39,816 nt of DNA from Syntrophobacteraceae bacterium (lineage in GTDB: Bacteria; Desulfobacterota; Syntrophobacteria; Syntrophobacterales; Syntrophobacteraceae). How positions within the stretch are numbered: position 1 is the stretch's first letter; each line of letters starts with the position of its first letter. Below, piece after piece: positions 25,586-34,462 of this stretch. The notes under the pieces were generated by a model. The model did no database searches. It was not told the DNA's origin and saw only the letters and a list, made by a program, of their open reading frames with translations. The translations under genes were made by a program, and so were the position numbers. The stretch lies in NCBI GenBank assembly GCA_017881795.1, contig JADGQM010000004.1, positions 1 through 39,816 of the forward strand, in the 5' to 3' direction.

Positions 25586-27184
25586 TTAAATACTCAGGGT
25601 GCGGACGCGACGCTGCACCAGGAGATAGTCGAAGACCACCCGCGTTACCACAATCGCTGTGTAAAGATTGGCGATAAGACCAATCGAGAGGGTGACGGCA
25701 AACCCCTTCACCGGGCCGGTGCCGAATTGAAAGAGCACGGCAGCCGCAATCAGGCTCGTGATGTTTGCGTCTAAAATGGTAACGGTAGCCCTGGCGTAGC
25801 CGGTCTCGACCGCCGCCCGGGGGGTCTTCCCGAGCCGCAGTTCTTCCCGTATTCGTTCATAGATGAGCACGTTCGCATCCACGGCAATGGCAATGGTCAG
25901 AGCGATACCGGCGATGCCGGGCAGGGTGAGTGTCGCTCCGAAGGCGGCAAGCCCGGCCAGCACCAGAATAACATTCAGAATCAAGGCGAGATCGGCAATC
26001 ACCCCGGAAAAGCGGTAGTAAACGATCATGAAAATGACAATGCCAATGCCGCCCACCAAGGAAGCGAGGATGCCCTTTTGAATTGAATCCTTACCAAGTG
26101 ATGGTCCCACAGTCCGTTGTTCGAGGATCTTCACCGGCGCCGGCAACGCCCCGGCACGCAGGACGACGGCGAGGTCGCGCGCTTCCTCCATGGAGAAGTT
26201 GCCGGTAATGGTGGCCTTCCCGCCGCCAATCTTGTCCTGAATGACCGGAGCGGAATAGACCATGCCATCCAAGACAATAGCCAGACGCTTCTTGACGTTT
26301 TCACCGGTTATCCGTTCAAAGATCTTCGCTCCCTGGGCGTCAAAATCCATCGCCACATAAGGCGTATTGTACTGCGTGTCGATGTGAACTTCAGCATTGG
26401 TGATGGTCGCCCCGGTAAGCTGGGTTCGATCCTGGAGGGCAATCTGGCTGTCTCCCGTCCGCGTTTTGCCCGTATTGGACTGGCGCATCGGGTAGATTTT
26501 CACACCGGGAGGAAGCTTCCCGTCTTTCACGGTCTGCGGATTGACATCTTCGGCCACCAACTTGAACTCGAGGAGCGCGGTTTTGCCGATCAGGGCAATG
26601 GCTCGCTGTGGATCCTGAATACCCGGGAGCTGGATCAGAATACGGTTGTCACTCTCCTGGCGGATGTCGGGTTCGCTGACGCCAAATTGGTCGATGCGAT
26701 TGCGAATGGTTTCAAGGGCCTGGTTTTCTGCCAATTTGCGAAGGCGCTGAACCTCGGTATCCTGAAGCGTGAGCGTCACGACCACGCCATCAGGAAGGGT
26801 TTCGGCTCCCGCAATTTTCAACACGGGGAAATTTTTCTCAACGACTTTCGCCAGCTCAGCCTGGACTTCCGGACCGGCAAGCTGAACGTCAATGTTCCAC
26901 CCTTTGGTTTTCTCGATTTTGACAAACGGCACCCGTTCCGTGCGCAGGGTTTCCTTGAGATCGTCCGCGAGGCGCTCGGCGTTGGTCTCCACTGCTTTGT
27001 CCGCTTCCACTTCAAGGACAAGCTGCATACCACCCTGGAGATCCAGACCGAGGTGAATCTTTTCCTTCGGTAAAAACTTTTGCCACCAGGGAGGCAAAGA
27101 CGGACTTAACGAAGGCGTCAGGTAGACCATCCCCACAAGGAAGATCACCACCACCAAAATTTCGCGCCATTTCAAATCTTTCAA
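25586..27184 (-). CDS. secD: Protein translocase subunit SecD
   Basis: Partner of SecF. The 532-aa protein starts at a TTG with AGGAGG seven bases upstream. It has an N-terminal membrane segment (VVVIFLVGMVYLTPSL), then HLGLDLQGGMQLVLEV, a large periplasmic P1 domain with RIDQFGVSEPDIRQESDNRILIQLPG, and a C-terminal five-helix block with PGIAGIALTIAIAVDANVLIYERIREELR. All are standard family features and the length is normal. The order yajC-secD-secF is the common bacterial arrangement. Confidence 0.96.
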   Translation of the reverse strand: MKDLKWREILVVVIFLVGMVYLTPSLSPSLPPWWQKFLPKEKIHLGLDLQGGMQLVLEVEADKAVETNAERLADDLKETLRTERVPFVKIEKTKGWNIDVQLAGPEVQAELAKVVEKNFPVLKIAGAETLPDGVVVTLTLQDTEVQRLRKLAENQALETIRNRIDQFGVSEPDIRQESDNRILIQLPGIQDPQRAIALIGKTALLEFKLVAEDVNPQTVKDGKLPPGVKIYPMRQSNTGKTRTGDSQIALQDRTQLTGATITNAEVHIDTQYNTPYVAMDFDAQGAKIFERITGENVKKRLAIVLDGMVYSAPVIQDKIGGGKATITGNFSMEEARDLAVVLRAGALPAPVKILEQRTVGPSLGKDSIQKGILASLVGGIGIVIFMIVYYRFSGVIADLALILNVILVLAGLAAFGATLTLPGIAGIALTIAIAVDANVLIYERIREELRLGKTPRAAVETGYARATVTILDANITSLIAAAVLFQFGTGPVKGFAVTLSIGLIANLYTAIVVTRVVFDYLLVQRRVRTLSI

Positions 27185-27323
27185 CTCAAATCCTCCTGAG
27201 TTTTCCGAGAGCCTGTTCCGCGAGGCAGATCATTCGGACAACGAAAAACCCATCAAAATTTTAGGAATATTTCGTCTGGCAGGATAGGGAGTCCATGCAG
27301 ATCGGGCCAGGAGACCGGGCCGA

Positions 27324-27662
27324 TTATTCCGTGACCTCTCCTTTTGATACGAGAGCAGCGATATAGCCACGCTGCACCTTCACCCGCACCTTTTCGGCAA
27401 TCTCCAGGGTCACCACGGACTCAGTGATGCCTGTGATCTTCCCCTGCAACCCCCCCTGCGTGACTATTACATCGCCTTTTTGCAGGTTGGAAAGCATCGT
27501 TCGATGATCCTTCTGCTTCTTCTGCTGGGGCCGAATCAAGAGAAAATAGAAGATCCCCACCATCAATATCAGAGGCACGAAGGCAGCAAACTGATTCGTG
27601 GCCGATCCATTACCGCCCTGCCCTGAGGTCCCCATAGCGTACGCTATTCCTGCCCAATCCAT
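27324..27662 (-). CDS. yajC: Preprotein translocase subunit YajC
   Basis: Small single-span accessory of the SecDF complex, 112 aa. The membrane segment FVPLILMVGIFYFLLIRPQQKKQKDH is diagnostic, followed by LQKGDVIVTQGGLQGKITGI. I place the start at ATG 27662 because GGAGG lies five bases upstream; the ATG at 27674 directly precedes that site. The 139-base gap to secD shows no clear gene. Confidence 0.95.
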   Translation of the reverse strand: MDWAGIAYAMGTSGQGGNGSATNQFAAFVPLILMVGIFYFLLIRPQQKKQKDHRTMLSNLQKGDVIVTQGGLQGKITGITESVVTLEIAEKVRVKVQRGYIAALVSKGEVTE

Positions 27663-27776
27663 TGTGTCCTCCATCCTAATACCATATTGAAAACAAGTAA
27701 TCCGGGATCAGCTCCTGAGTCGAACCACCATGGTGCTTCCCCTTCGGAAGCAGTCGCCTCCAAACAAATTGAAGGG

Positions 27777-27807
27777 TATATAAACGACATTTTCCTCTGA
27801 TTGTCAA
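27777..27807 (-). promoter_or_regulatory. Candidate promoter for yajC-secD-secF
   Basis: On the minus strand a consensus -35 TTGACA (27802-27807) is followed by TTTATATA (27777-27784), giving -10 TTTATA at 17-base or TATATA at 19-base spacing. The leader would be about 110 bases long and contains a hairpin with GCTTCC/GGAAGC arms near 27735-27752. Confidence 0.5.
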
Positions 27808-27912
27808 CGAACTAAACGAATACTCAGCAACAGATTCTTCAAGAGTGATATAATCCGTGTGCGTCGATCTCCGGGCCGGGTGATTCATTGCTTATCTGCC
27901 GAGGTGCATTCT

Positions 27913-29040
27913 GTGGGTATTAGTATTCCTCAACTGCAGGAACAGATTCAGAGAAATTGCGATATTTCTGACGCCAATTATGCCGGGTTGTACTCCTTGT
28001 GCGGTCTGCTGCTTCGTATGAGAGACCTCTACAAGTGGGAACAGGGATTGCGTCCCTGGCAAGAACCTGAACCGGCCGAACTCCTGGAGTGGGTTGACGA
28101 CCGGGAGAACCGGTGGGAGGCAATCAGTTCCAGCGAACTTCAGCCGATTAGCATTGGAACCGAGCGTTTTGAACCCTTCGACATGGCCGCGATCAACGTC
28201 AGGCTGCGTCCTCTGGGCCTGGTTTATGGAGCGGGCTATGTATTGGGGATGAAGCCTTCGTTTTTTCTCGGGGAAGTGACCGAATCCCGGACCCGGGGAG
28301 CGTTGCTGGTCGATATCGTTGACCGTGAACTGGCACGAGACATTTATATGACTCCGGCCATGCGTCAGGGTGAGCAGATTTTTGCGCGACAGTCGGCGAT
28401 GCTTTTTTTCTTGTGGGACCAGATCCAGGAGATGCGCCCGTCAGCCAGAGACGCGCTCAACTACGCGCTGCAGCAATACGGCATTGACGCCCAAGCCTTA
28501 CGCCAGTGCCCCAAAGAACTGGGGCCAAGGCTGCACCATGTGGCCAGGCAAGAGATCGAGACATGGATTTACCACGAAGTTGGGGAGGTTCATGAGGATG
28601 CCTTTGATGGGCGCGTGTGGCATGAAATCGTTTCAACCTATTGCAACAGCCCTGTTGAAATCTTTGCACGGGTCATCAAAGACCTCCTTGCCGACACCCA
28701 CTCCGAGGGCTTGCTGGGACACATCATTGGCCACCGCATCCACTCCTCACTGGGCTTCTATGTTGCTTTTATGAGGCCATTCACGAGCGTGGTATTCCCG
28801 GAGATCGTCACCGCTTTTCGCGAGTTCAGGGTCTCCGGCGACTGGTCGGTTATCGAGGTGGCCCGGTCAAACGGTCATGCAAAGGCCGAATCCTATGCCG
28901 TGCAGTTGGCCGCGATCCATGAGGCTGGGCGCGAGCGCCCAACGGAATGGGCTAAATCGCAAATCATTTCCCACCTTATCGAACCCTTAGGCATTGCCGG
29001 CGCTTCCAGGAAAGACTCGGGCGAAGAGGAGTGGCATTGA
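27913..29040 (+). CDS. Conserved protein of unknown function (Sfum_1244-like)
   Basis: A 375-aa soluble-looking protein, mostly alpha-helical. I place the start at GTG 27913, with GAGGTG six bases upstream; 54 in-frame bases before it have no better site. Sequence features: NYAGLYSLCGLLLRMRDLYKWE near the N-terminus, several His-rich helices (RLHHVARQEIETWIYHEVGEVHEDAF and LLGHIIGHRIHSSLGFY), and a disordered C-terminus. Closely spaced His and Glu residues could bind metal, but this is a guess. It resembles, from memory, the Sfum_1244 family named from Syntrophobacter. A TATAAT at 27849-27854 could be its -10, though no good -35 precedes it. Confidence 0.75.
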   Translation: MGISIPQLQEQIQRNCDISDANYAGLYSLCGLLLRMRDLYKWEQGLRPWQEPEPAELLEWVDDRENRWEAISSSELQPISIGTERFEPFDMAAINVRLRPLGLVYGAGYVLGMKPSFFLGEVTESRTRGALLVDIVDRELARDIYMTPAMRQGEQIFARQSAMLFFLWDQIQEMRPSARDALNYALQQYGIDAQALRQCPKELGPRLHHVARQEIETWIYHEVGEVHEDAFDGRVWHEIVSTYCNSPVEIFARVIKDLLADTHSEGLLGHIIGHRIHSSLGFYVAFMRPFTSVVFPEIVTAFREFRVSGDWSVIEVARSNGHAKAESYAVQLAAIHEAGRERPTEWAKSQIISHLIEPLGIAGASRKDSGEEEWH

Positions 29041-29097
29041 GGCGGTTCGGCTGCGATTTGAATCATAAGCTGAGGCTGCAACCAGGGACCTCTTTTT

Positions 29098-29182
29098 CCA
29101 CGAAGGACTCGAAGAGCACGAAGTATTTTCTCAATAAATTCTATCCCTTCGTGGCCTTCGTGCGTTCTTCGTGATCTTCATG
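29098..29182. repeat. CACGAAG/CTTCGTG inverted-repeat element, copy C
   Basis: The left half (CCACGAAGGACTCGAAGAG then CACGAAG) and the right half (CTTCGTGGCCTTCGTGCG then TTCTTCGTG) face each other across an AT-rich centre. It is the third copy of the family in this window and lies just before the methyltransferase gene. Confidence 0.75.
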
Positions 29183-29220
29183 TTAAGGTTTTGTTCTGCC
29201 GAAAACCCTGGAGGCTATCG

Positions 29221-30162
29221 TTGAAAAGCCATGTTACAGATTTCCTGATTTGTCCCGCGTGTCTACCGAAAGAAATGAGGCTGACTCTGGATGTGCGTGA
29301 AAGTCATGGGATTGAAGTGATCAGCGGTGTCTTGAAATGCCCACAATGCCTCAGCAACTATGCGATTGTCGGAGGCATCGCAAACCTTGACCCGCAGCAA
29401 CGAGATCTGACCGCGGAAACCAAGTCAAAATATGAAGAATCCGAGGTGGTTTCATCTTATCTCTGGAGCCATTACGCCGATCTTTTCGGTGATGAGGAAG
29501 TCACCGGGGCTTACCCCGAGTGGGCCGAACAGATTGTGACCGAGACCGGTTTTGCCCTGGATGCCGGCTGTGCCGTGGGTCGCTTCACCTTTGAGTTAAG
29601 TCGAAAATTCGATTTTGCCGTGGGGATCGATTCCTCCCGGAGTTTCATTGCGCAGGCACGGAAACTGCTCTTGGAGCGCCGGTTGGATTTTAACTTGAAA
29701 CGCGAGGGTAACCTTCGGGAAAAGCGAGCCATAAAGCTTCCTGAAAGCTGGGACGAGACCAAGGTCGAATACATCGTGGCCGATGCTCAGGCCCTTCCCT
29801 TTCGCAGCCATTGCTTTTCCTGTGTGGCCTCGCTCAACCTGGTGGACAAGCTGCCAAAACCCCTTCTCCATCTAAAAGAAATGAGCCGGGCAGCGATGCG
29901 TACTGGAGCTCAACTCCTATTTTCTGACCCCTTTTCCTGGTCTGTTGCGTATACCCAAGAAGAAGACTGGCTGGGAGGGAGGGATTCCGGAGCCTACGCC
30001 GGGGAAGGACTGGATAATGTGCAAGCTATTTTGGAAGGTGAAGCCAGTGAAATAGATCCCCCGTGGACCATCGAGAATCGGGGTGAAGTCTGGTGGAAGA
30101 TCCGGAACCATCGTCACCACTTCGAGCTGATCCGGAGCTGTTTTATCAAAGCGGTGCGTTAG
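29221..30162 (+). CDS. Zinc-ribbon methyltransferase resembling the OvoA C-terminal domain
   Basis: A 313-aa SAM-dependent methyltransferase. I choose TTG 29221 as start because GGAGG lies six bases upstream; an upstream in-frame TTG at 29191 lacks this. An N-terminal Trm112-like ribbon (ICPAC ... CPQC) precedes the Rossmann domain: ALDAGCAVGRFTFELSRKFDFAVGIDSS (motif I), YIVADAQALPF and SCVASLNLVDKLPKPLLHL. The GCAVGR signature, DPFSWSVAYTQEEDWLGG and the ending WWKIRNHRHHFE resemble the 4-mercaptohistidine methyltransferase part of ovothiol synthase OvoA, as I recall it. No sulfoxide synthase domain lies nearby, so the substrate is open. Confidence 0.78.
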   Translation: MKSHVTDFLICPACLPKEMRLTLDVRESHGIEVISGVLKCPQCLSNYAIVGGIANLDPQQRDLTAETKSKYEESEVVSSYLWSHYADLFGDEEVTGAYPEWAEQIVTETGFALDAGCAVGRFTFELSRKFDFAVGIDSSRSFIAQARKLLLERRLDFNLKREGNLREKRAIKLPESWDETKVEYIVADAQALPFRSHCFSCVASLNLVDKLPKPLLHLKEMSRAAMRTGAQLLFSDPFSWSVAYTQEEDWLGGRDSGAYAGEGLDNVQAILEGEASEIDPPWTIENRGEVWWKIRNHRHHFELIRSCFIKAVR

Positions 30163-30190
30163 TTGATGGTTGATGGTTGATGGTTGATGG
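30163..30190 (+). repeat. Four TTGATGG heptamers between the methyltransferase gene and cysQ
   Basis: TTGATGG occurs four times in exact tandem, starting on the base after the methyltransferase stop codon. The same cyclic unit, GGTTGAT, forms the core of the array at 13809-13836. The cysQ ribosome site (GGGGAG) follows a few bases after the array. Confidence 0.85.
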
Positions 30191-30209
30191 TAGAGGGGAG
30201 TTGTTGGTT

Positions 30210-31034
30210 ATGGCAAAGGAAGTGATCAATCTTGAAATCTTGGGCAATCTGGCCAGAGAGGCGGGAAAGGCCATTCTGGAGGTTTATGAGACCGACTTCG
30301 AGGTGGAACGAAAAGAAGATTCCTCCCCCCTCACCCTGGCAGACCGGCGGTCGCACCAGATTATTGCCGCGGGGTTGCAGTCGCAATATCCGCAAATTCC
30401 TGTGCTTTCCGAAGAGGGCAAGGAGGCGCCCTATGCTACGCGGAGGGCCTGGCCTCAATTCTGGCTGGTAGATCCCTTGGACGGCACCAAGGAGTTTGTT
30501 AAGAGGAACGGCGAATTCACTGTCAATATTGCCTTAATCGAAGGAACCACGCCCACAATAGGCGTCATCTACCTTCCCGTTCTGGATCGCCTCTATGTTG
30601 CCGATATCCGCCAGGGTTGTTGGGAAATCGCGGAGGGCAAAGACCGAAGGCTACAGGTCAGCGGCTTGCTGCCGACAGGTGCGGTGCGGGTATTGAAAAG
30701 CCGATCCCATCCGTCTCCCAACCTCGAAGCACTGCTGGAGGTACTCCCCTCCCATGAATCGGTCACCCGAGGCAGCGCCTTAAAATTTTGTGCCATTGCC
30801 ACGGGTGAAGCCGATTTATATCCCCGGTTCGGGCCTACCTGGGAATGGGACACGGCGGCAGGCCAAGCGATTGTAACCGCCGCCGGCGGGGTGATGCTGG
30901 CTCTAAACGGCGAGCCTTTCACGTACAACAAACCCAACCTTGTAAATGGACCATTCTTGGTCGCCTCGAGCTTGTCCTGGCTTCAGCAATCCGGGATTCT
31001 TGACAAGGCCTCTGAACTGAATGCAAGATCATGA
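30210..31034 (+). CDS. cysQ: 3'(2'),5'-bisphosphate nucleotidase CysQ
   Basis: Removes the 3'-phosphate from PAP, the by-product of sulfotransferases and of assimilatory PAPS reduction. The 274-aa protein starts at ATG 30210, with GGGGAG nine bases upstream. The magnesium-binding motifs of the inositol-monophosphatase superfamily are present: LSEEGKE, then DPLDGTKEFVKRNGEFTVNIALIE at about residue 88, and WEWDTAAGQAIVTAAGG at about 210. It follows the methyltransferase gene, but I see no functional tie. The sulfotransferase at 6554-7816 would generate its substrate. Confidence 0.94.
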   Translation: MAKEVINLEILGNLAREAGKAILEVYETDFEVERKEDSSPLTLADRRSHQIIAAGLQSQYPQIPVLSEEGKEAPYATRRAWPQFWLVDPLDGTKEFVKRNGEFTVNIALIEGTTPTIGVIYLPVLDRLYVADIRQGCWEIAEGKDRRLQVSGLLPTGAVRVLKSRSHPSPNLEALLEVLPSHESVTRGSALKFCAIATGEADLYPRFGPTWEWDTAAGQAIVTAAGGVMLALNGEPFTYNKPNLVNGPFLVASSLSWLQQSGILDKASELNARS

Positions 31035-31090
31035 CCTGATGGCATTCGCCGTCATCCCCTGGTACACATGGGCGCAAGTCCGCCTCCCGT

Positions 31091-31176
31091 TGCGGTGGGC
31101 AGGATGAAGCCCTGCCCACCCTACGACCCTTTCTAGAATTGAGACAGTAGGGTGGGCACGTCTTTTTGTGCCCACC
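31091..31176. repeat. GGTGGGC double-hairpin extragenic element
   Basis: GGTGGGCAGG 31094-31103 pairs with CCTGCCCACC 31111-31120, and GGTGGGCAC 31151-31159 pairs with GTGCCCACC 31168-31176. The inner CCCACCCTA and TAGGGTGGG can also pair across the element. It is a common type of dispersed intergenic element. It lies between the convergent cysQ and comF genes and may help end both transcripts, though no clear T-run follows. Confidence 0.75.
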
Positions 31177-31206
31177 AGGAAAGGGTGGGACTTATGCCCG
31201 GATGTA

Positions 31207-31977
31207 TTAGTAGTCTGCCTTCCAGTCGGGCAGTGCCCGGCAGACGGTCAGGGCGTGAACTTCCGAGGCTCCCGCTGCGATCAAGGTTTTTGTGCATTCA
31301 TTAAGCGTTGTTCCGGTAGTGTAAACATCATCGATGATGAGGACGCGGCGGCCTTTGGTTCTGCTCGGATCGGGCACATGGAAGGCATCTCTGACATTCT
31401 GCAGGCGTTGTGCTCGATTCAGGCGCGTTTGCGGTTCCGTCCAGCACTTCCTGACAAGGGCATCGAATTGGACCGGAAGACCGAGCTGACGTCCAACAGC
31501 TTTGGCGAGCACTCCCGCCTGATTGAAGCCTCTTTGTCGCAGACGTTTCACATGAAGAGGGACGGGGAAGATCATATCCACACCGGGCCATGCTTCTCGC
31601 CGGAACAAATTTACCAGCAACTCGGCAAGAGGCGGCGCCCAATGGAGCTGGCCTCCAAATTTTAACTGATGAATCCGCTTGCGAACCACACCCACATGCT
31701 GAGCTGCGGAACGCGCGCTGTCAAACAGGAATACGGACTGGAGACAATCGCCACACAAATGGTCGGGAGACGACGCACTCTTGGGAAAGGGTCGCCCGCA
31801 CCTTGGGCAGATAGGAGATTCAATCCAGGGGAGCTCATCAAGGCAGTCATCGCACCAAAAACCCTGGTGGCTATGGAGCCAGGTCTTCCGGCATCCGGCA
31901 CATTGCCTGGGAAGGAATAGATCACGCAGCGAATGCGCTAGTCTGCTTAGACTGTCTCGAAAAGTCTCGGCCCCCAT
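31207..31977 (-). CDS. comF: ComF family phosphoribosyltransferase-like protein
   Basis: A 256-aa cytoplasmic protein of the ComF/GntX group, linked in naturally competent species to DNA uptake. An N-terminal zinc-binding region has four Cys pairs (CAGC, CDDC, CPRC, CGDC). The phosphoribosyltransferase half has FPVPLHVKRLRQRGFNQA and the PRPP-binding loop VLIIDDVYTTGTT. ATG 31977 is preferred; GTG 31992 lies inside a heptamer array that also supplies GAAGAG upstream of the ATG. No other competence gene is visible, so a competence role is not implied. Confidence 0.92.
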   Translation of the reverse strand: MGAETFRDSLSRLAHSLRDLFLPRQCAGCRKTWLHSHQGFWCDDCLDELPWIESPICPRCGRPFPKSASSPDHLCGDCLQSVFLFDSARSAAQHVGVVRKRIHQLKFGGQLHWAPPLAELLVNLFRREAWPGVDMIFPVPLHVKRLRQRGFNQAGVLAKAVGRQLGLPVQFDALVRKCWTEPQTRLNRAQRLQNVRDAFHVPDPSRTKGRRVLIIDDVYTTGTTLNECTKTLIAAGASEVHALTVCRALPDWKADY

Positions 31978-31987
31978 TCGGTTTCTC

Positions 31988-32022
31988 TTCACCCTTCACT
32001 TTTCACCTTTCACTCTTCACTA
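31988..32022. repeat. Heptamer-period array between icd and comF
   Basis: Five units on the plus strand: TTCACCC, TTCACTT, TTCACCT, TTCACTC, TTCACTA. The last unit contains the icd stop codon (minus strand, 32020-32022). Read on the minus strand the array is purine-rich (GTGAA words) and runs up to the comF ribosome site. Confidence 0.85.
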
Positions 32023-33255
32023 CCCCAAACGCTCCACAATAGCCCGAGCGAACTCCGAGCACCTGACTTCTCTGGCCCCACCCATCTGGCGTGCCAGATC
32101 GTAGGTGACGATCTTCTCCGCAATCGTCCGCTCCAGGCCGGAATGAATGCATTCGGCCGCTTCCGTCCAGCCTAGATGCTCCAGCATCATAACCCCGGAA
32201 AGGATTAGAGAGCTGGGATTTACCTTGTCCATTCCCGCATACTTCGGCGCCGAGCCATGGGTGGCTTCAAAAACAGCGCAGGTATCGCCGATGTTTGCCC
32301 CCGGGCTCATGCCGAGCCCTCCAACCTGAGCTGCCATAGCATCAGACAGGTAATCCCCATTTAAGTTCGGAGTAGCTAAAACATGATATTCTTCGGGACG
32401 CAGCAGGGCCTGCTGAAACATGTTATCGGCAATTCGATCCTTGATCACCACCTGCCCGGTGGGGACGACACCATGATATTTTTCGAAGAGCTCGACTTCG
32501 GTCAGGGTCTGTTCCTGGAATTCCGCCAAGGCCAGTTTATAGCCCCACTCACGAAAGGCCCCTTCCGTGAATTTCATGATATTGCCCTTGTGGACCAGCG
32601 TGACCGACGGCAATCCCCTTGCCAGGGCGTATTGGATGGCACGCCGCACCAGACGCTCGGTACCGGGGCGACTCATGGCTTTGATCCCGATCCCGGATTC
32701 CGCGGGAAGGGCTACTCCGAACTGGTCCTGCAAAATCATCGTCAGCTTCTCTGCTTCCGCCGACCCTGCCGGCCATTCGATGCCGGCGTAAACGTCCTCG
32801 GTGTTCTCACGAAAAATGACCACATTGACCTTTTCCGGATGCTTCACCGGCGAAGGAATGCCAGGATAATAGCGAATCGGGCGAATGCAGGCATAAAGGT
32901 CGAGCACTTGTCGCAAAGTCACATTGACACTGCGAATCCCGCCTCCCACGGGCGTGGTTAACGGCCCCTTGATCGCCACAACACATTGGCGAAGCGCCTG
33001 TAAGGTACGCTCAGGGAGGTACTCACCGGTTGACCGGTAAGCTTTTTCCCCGGCCAGGAGTTCCACCCAGTGGATCTTTTTCCTGCCGGGATAAGCCTTC
33101 GCGACCGCTGCATCCAGGACAAGGCGAGAGGCCGCCCAGATGTCCGGGCCAACACCATCTCCCTCGATGAATCCGATGGTTGGATCCGATGGAACATCCA
33201 GGGTTGAATTTTTCCCTATGGTAATCCAGGTCCCCGCATTCTCGTGCTGCGTCAT
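32020..33255 (-). CDS. icd: NADP-type isocitrate dehydrogenase
   Basis: TCA-cycle enzyme converting isocitrate to 2-oxoglutarate and CO2. The 411-aa protein starts at ATG 33255, which overlaps the prmA stop as ATGA. The substrate site [23 protein letters not shown] contains the Ser that AceK phosphorylates in Escherichia coli. [31 protein letters not shown] and the cofactor segment [22 protein letters not shown] are present; the HG(S/T)APKYAG form is that of NADP enzymes. It is the downstream gene of a prmA-icd-comF run on the minus strand. Confidence 0.95.
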   Translation of the reverse strand: MTQHENAGTWITIGKNSTLDVPSDPTIGFIEGDGVGPDIWAASRLVLDAAVAKAYPGRKKIHWVELLAGEKAYRSTGEYLPERTLQALRQCVVAIKGPLTTPVGGGIRSVNVTLRQVLDLYACIRPIRYYPGIPSPVKHPEKVNVVIFRENTEDVYAGIEWPAGSAEAEKLTMILQDQFGVALPAESGIGIKAMSRPGTERLVRRAIQYALARGLPSVTLVHKGNIMKFTEGAFREWGYKLALAEFQEQTLTEVELFEKYHGVVPTGQVVIKDRIADNMFQQALLRPEEYHVLATPNLNGDYLSDAMAAQVGGLGMSPGANIGDTCAVFEATHGSAPKYAGMDKVNPSSLILSGVMMLEHLGWTEAAECIHSGLERTIAEKIVTYDLARQMGGAREVRCSEFARAIVERLG

Positions 33256-34139
33256 TTCCGATCCTTTTTCATCTGCCCGAACTCCAACATACACCATTCA
33301 CCCGCGACTTTCGTGCCGCAGAGCTTCAAGCCTTGTCGCTCAAAAGCAGATTGAACGGCTTCTTTCTGATCTGTCAAAATCCCGCTTAATCCCAGCATTG
33401 CTGGATGATTCATTCGCTCGACCAATAATTCTGCCATATCTATTAGCGGCAACGCCTGGATGTTGGCAAGCACAACGTCATACCGACCCTGAATATCGGC
33501 CACCGTGCCCACTTGAAGCACAATGCGATCCGCCACCTCATTCAAAATGAGATTGTCGCGGGCCACTGCGACGGCTGCTGGATCGTTGTCCACCGCCATG
33601 ATCCGGTCGAATCCCAATAAGGCACCGGCAATGGCGAGGATTCCGGAACCGGTCCCCACATCAAGTAATGACTTTGGCGACCGTTCATGCTGGCGCTCGG
33701 CCCACTCCTCAAGCCACTCCAGGCACAATCTGGTCGTTTCATGATGCCCCGTTCCAAACGCCTGTCCCGGGTCAATCCAGATGATCCGATCCTCAGGACT
33801 TGGCTTGACTTCCTCCCAGGTGGGAGCAACGATCAACCGCCTTCCCACGCGCAGGGGCTTGAAATTGACCTTCCATAGCTCCATCCAGTCTTCGTCAGGA
33901 ATCGATGCAAACGAATAGGCCGGCAGCACCTCCATACGCCAGGTTTCCTTGAACTCCCTGAGCACCCGCTCCAGTTTGTCTTGCTTCTCCAGAGCAAACC
34001 GCTCTTCCTCCAAATAGAAGCGAACCCCCGCGTCCAGGATTTCGACTCCGACTTCAAAAACTTCCGCGATTTCTGCCGCCAAGTCATCGGCAAGGTCAGG
34101 AATGCATAAGACTTCGATACGAATCCAGGAACTTTTCAT
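33252..34139 (-). CDS. prmA: Ribosomal protein L11 methyltransferase PrmA
   Basis: Trimethylates ribosomal protein L11. The 295-aa protein has the N-terminal substrate domain followed by the methyltransferase domain: [44 protein letters not shown] (SAM motif I), [17 protein letters not shown] and [18 protein letters not shown] lies five bases before the ATG. It overlaps icd by four bases, so the two are probably translationally coupled even though their functions are unrelated. Confidence 0.95.
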   Translation of the reverse strand: MKSSWIRIEVLCIPDLADDLAAEIAEVFEVGVEILDAGVRFYLEEERFALEKQDKLERVLREFKETWRMEVLPAYSFASIPDEDWMELWKVNFKPLRVGRRLIVAPTWEEVKPSPEDRIIWIDPGQAFGTGHHETTRLCLEWLEEWAERQHERSPKSLLDVGTGSGILAIAGALLGFDRIMAVDNDPAAVAVARDNLILNEVADRIVLQVGTVADIQGRYDVVLANIQALPLIDMAELLVERMNHPAMLGLSGILTDQKEAVQSAFERQGLKLCGTKVAGEWCMLEFGQMKKDRK

Positions 34140-34160
34140 GGGCGCCTTGATTGAAAGAAA

Positions 34161-34195
34161 GTGATCAGTGACTAGTGGCTAGTGGCTAGTGGTCG
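34161..34195. repeat. Heptamer-period array upstream of prmA
   Basis: Units GTGATCA, GTGACTA, GTGGCTA, GTGGCTA and GTGGTCG run in register. They begin about 20 bases upstream of the prmA start codon, where its promoter or leader should be. Confidence 0.8.
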
Positions 34196-34462
34196 GAGAA
34201 TGGTGCTCCACTGGCTTCCATGCGCTATTTCATGCTTTGTGGCACCGCCCCCAGAATGAAAATTGCCGACCCAAAAAGCATGATGAGTGACTTCCCAAAA
34301 ATCCATACAGCATATTACTATACTCCGGCAGTTCTTGCCGGCAAATCACCAAAAACACCAAAGCCCGACAAAAGGATAGCCGGCAAGAAGTATTTCTGTC
34401 CATTTCACACGGCTGATCCGCTAGACTGTCATCCCGTGGCAACGCCGCGAAAAAGCGAAAAT

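Noticed and set aside
26117-27073. A 318-codon plus-strand frame opposite secD
   Set aside because: Antisense shadow of a firmly identified secD gene; no motif.
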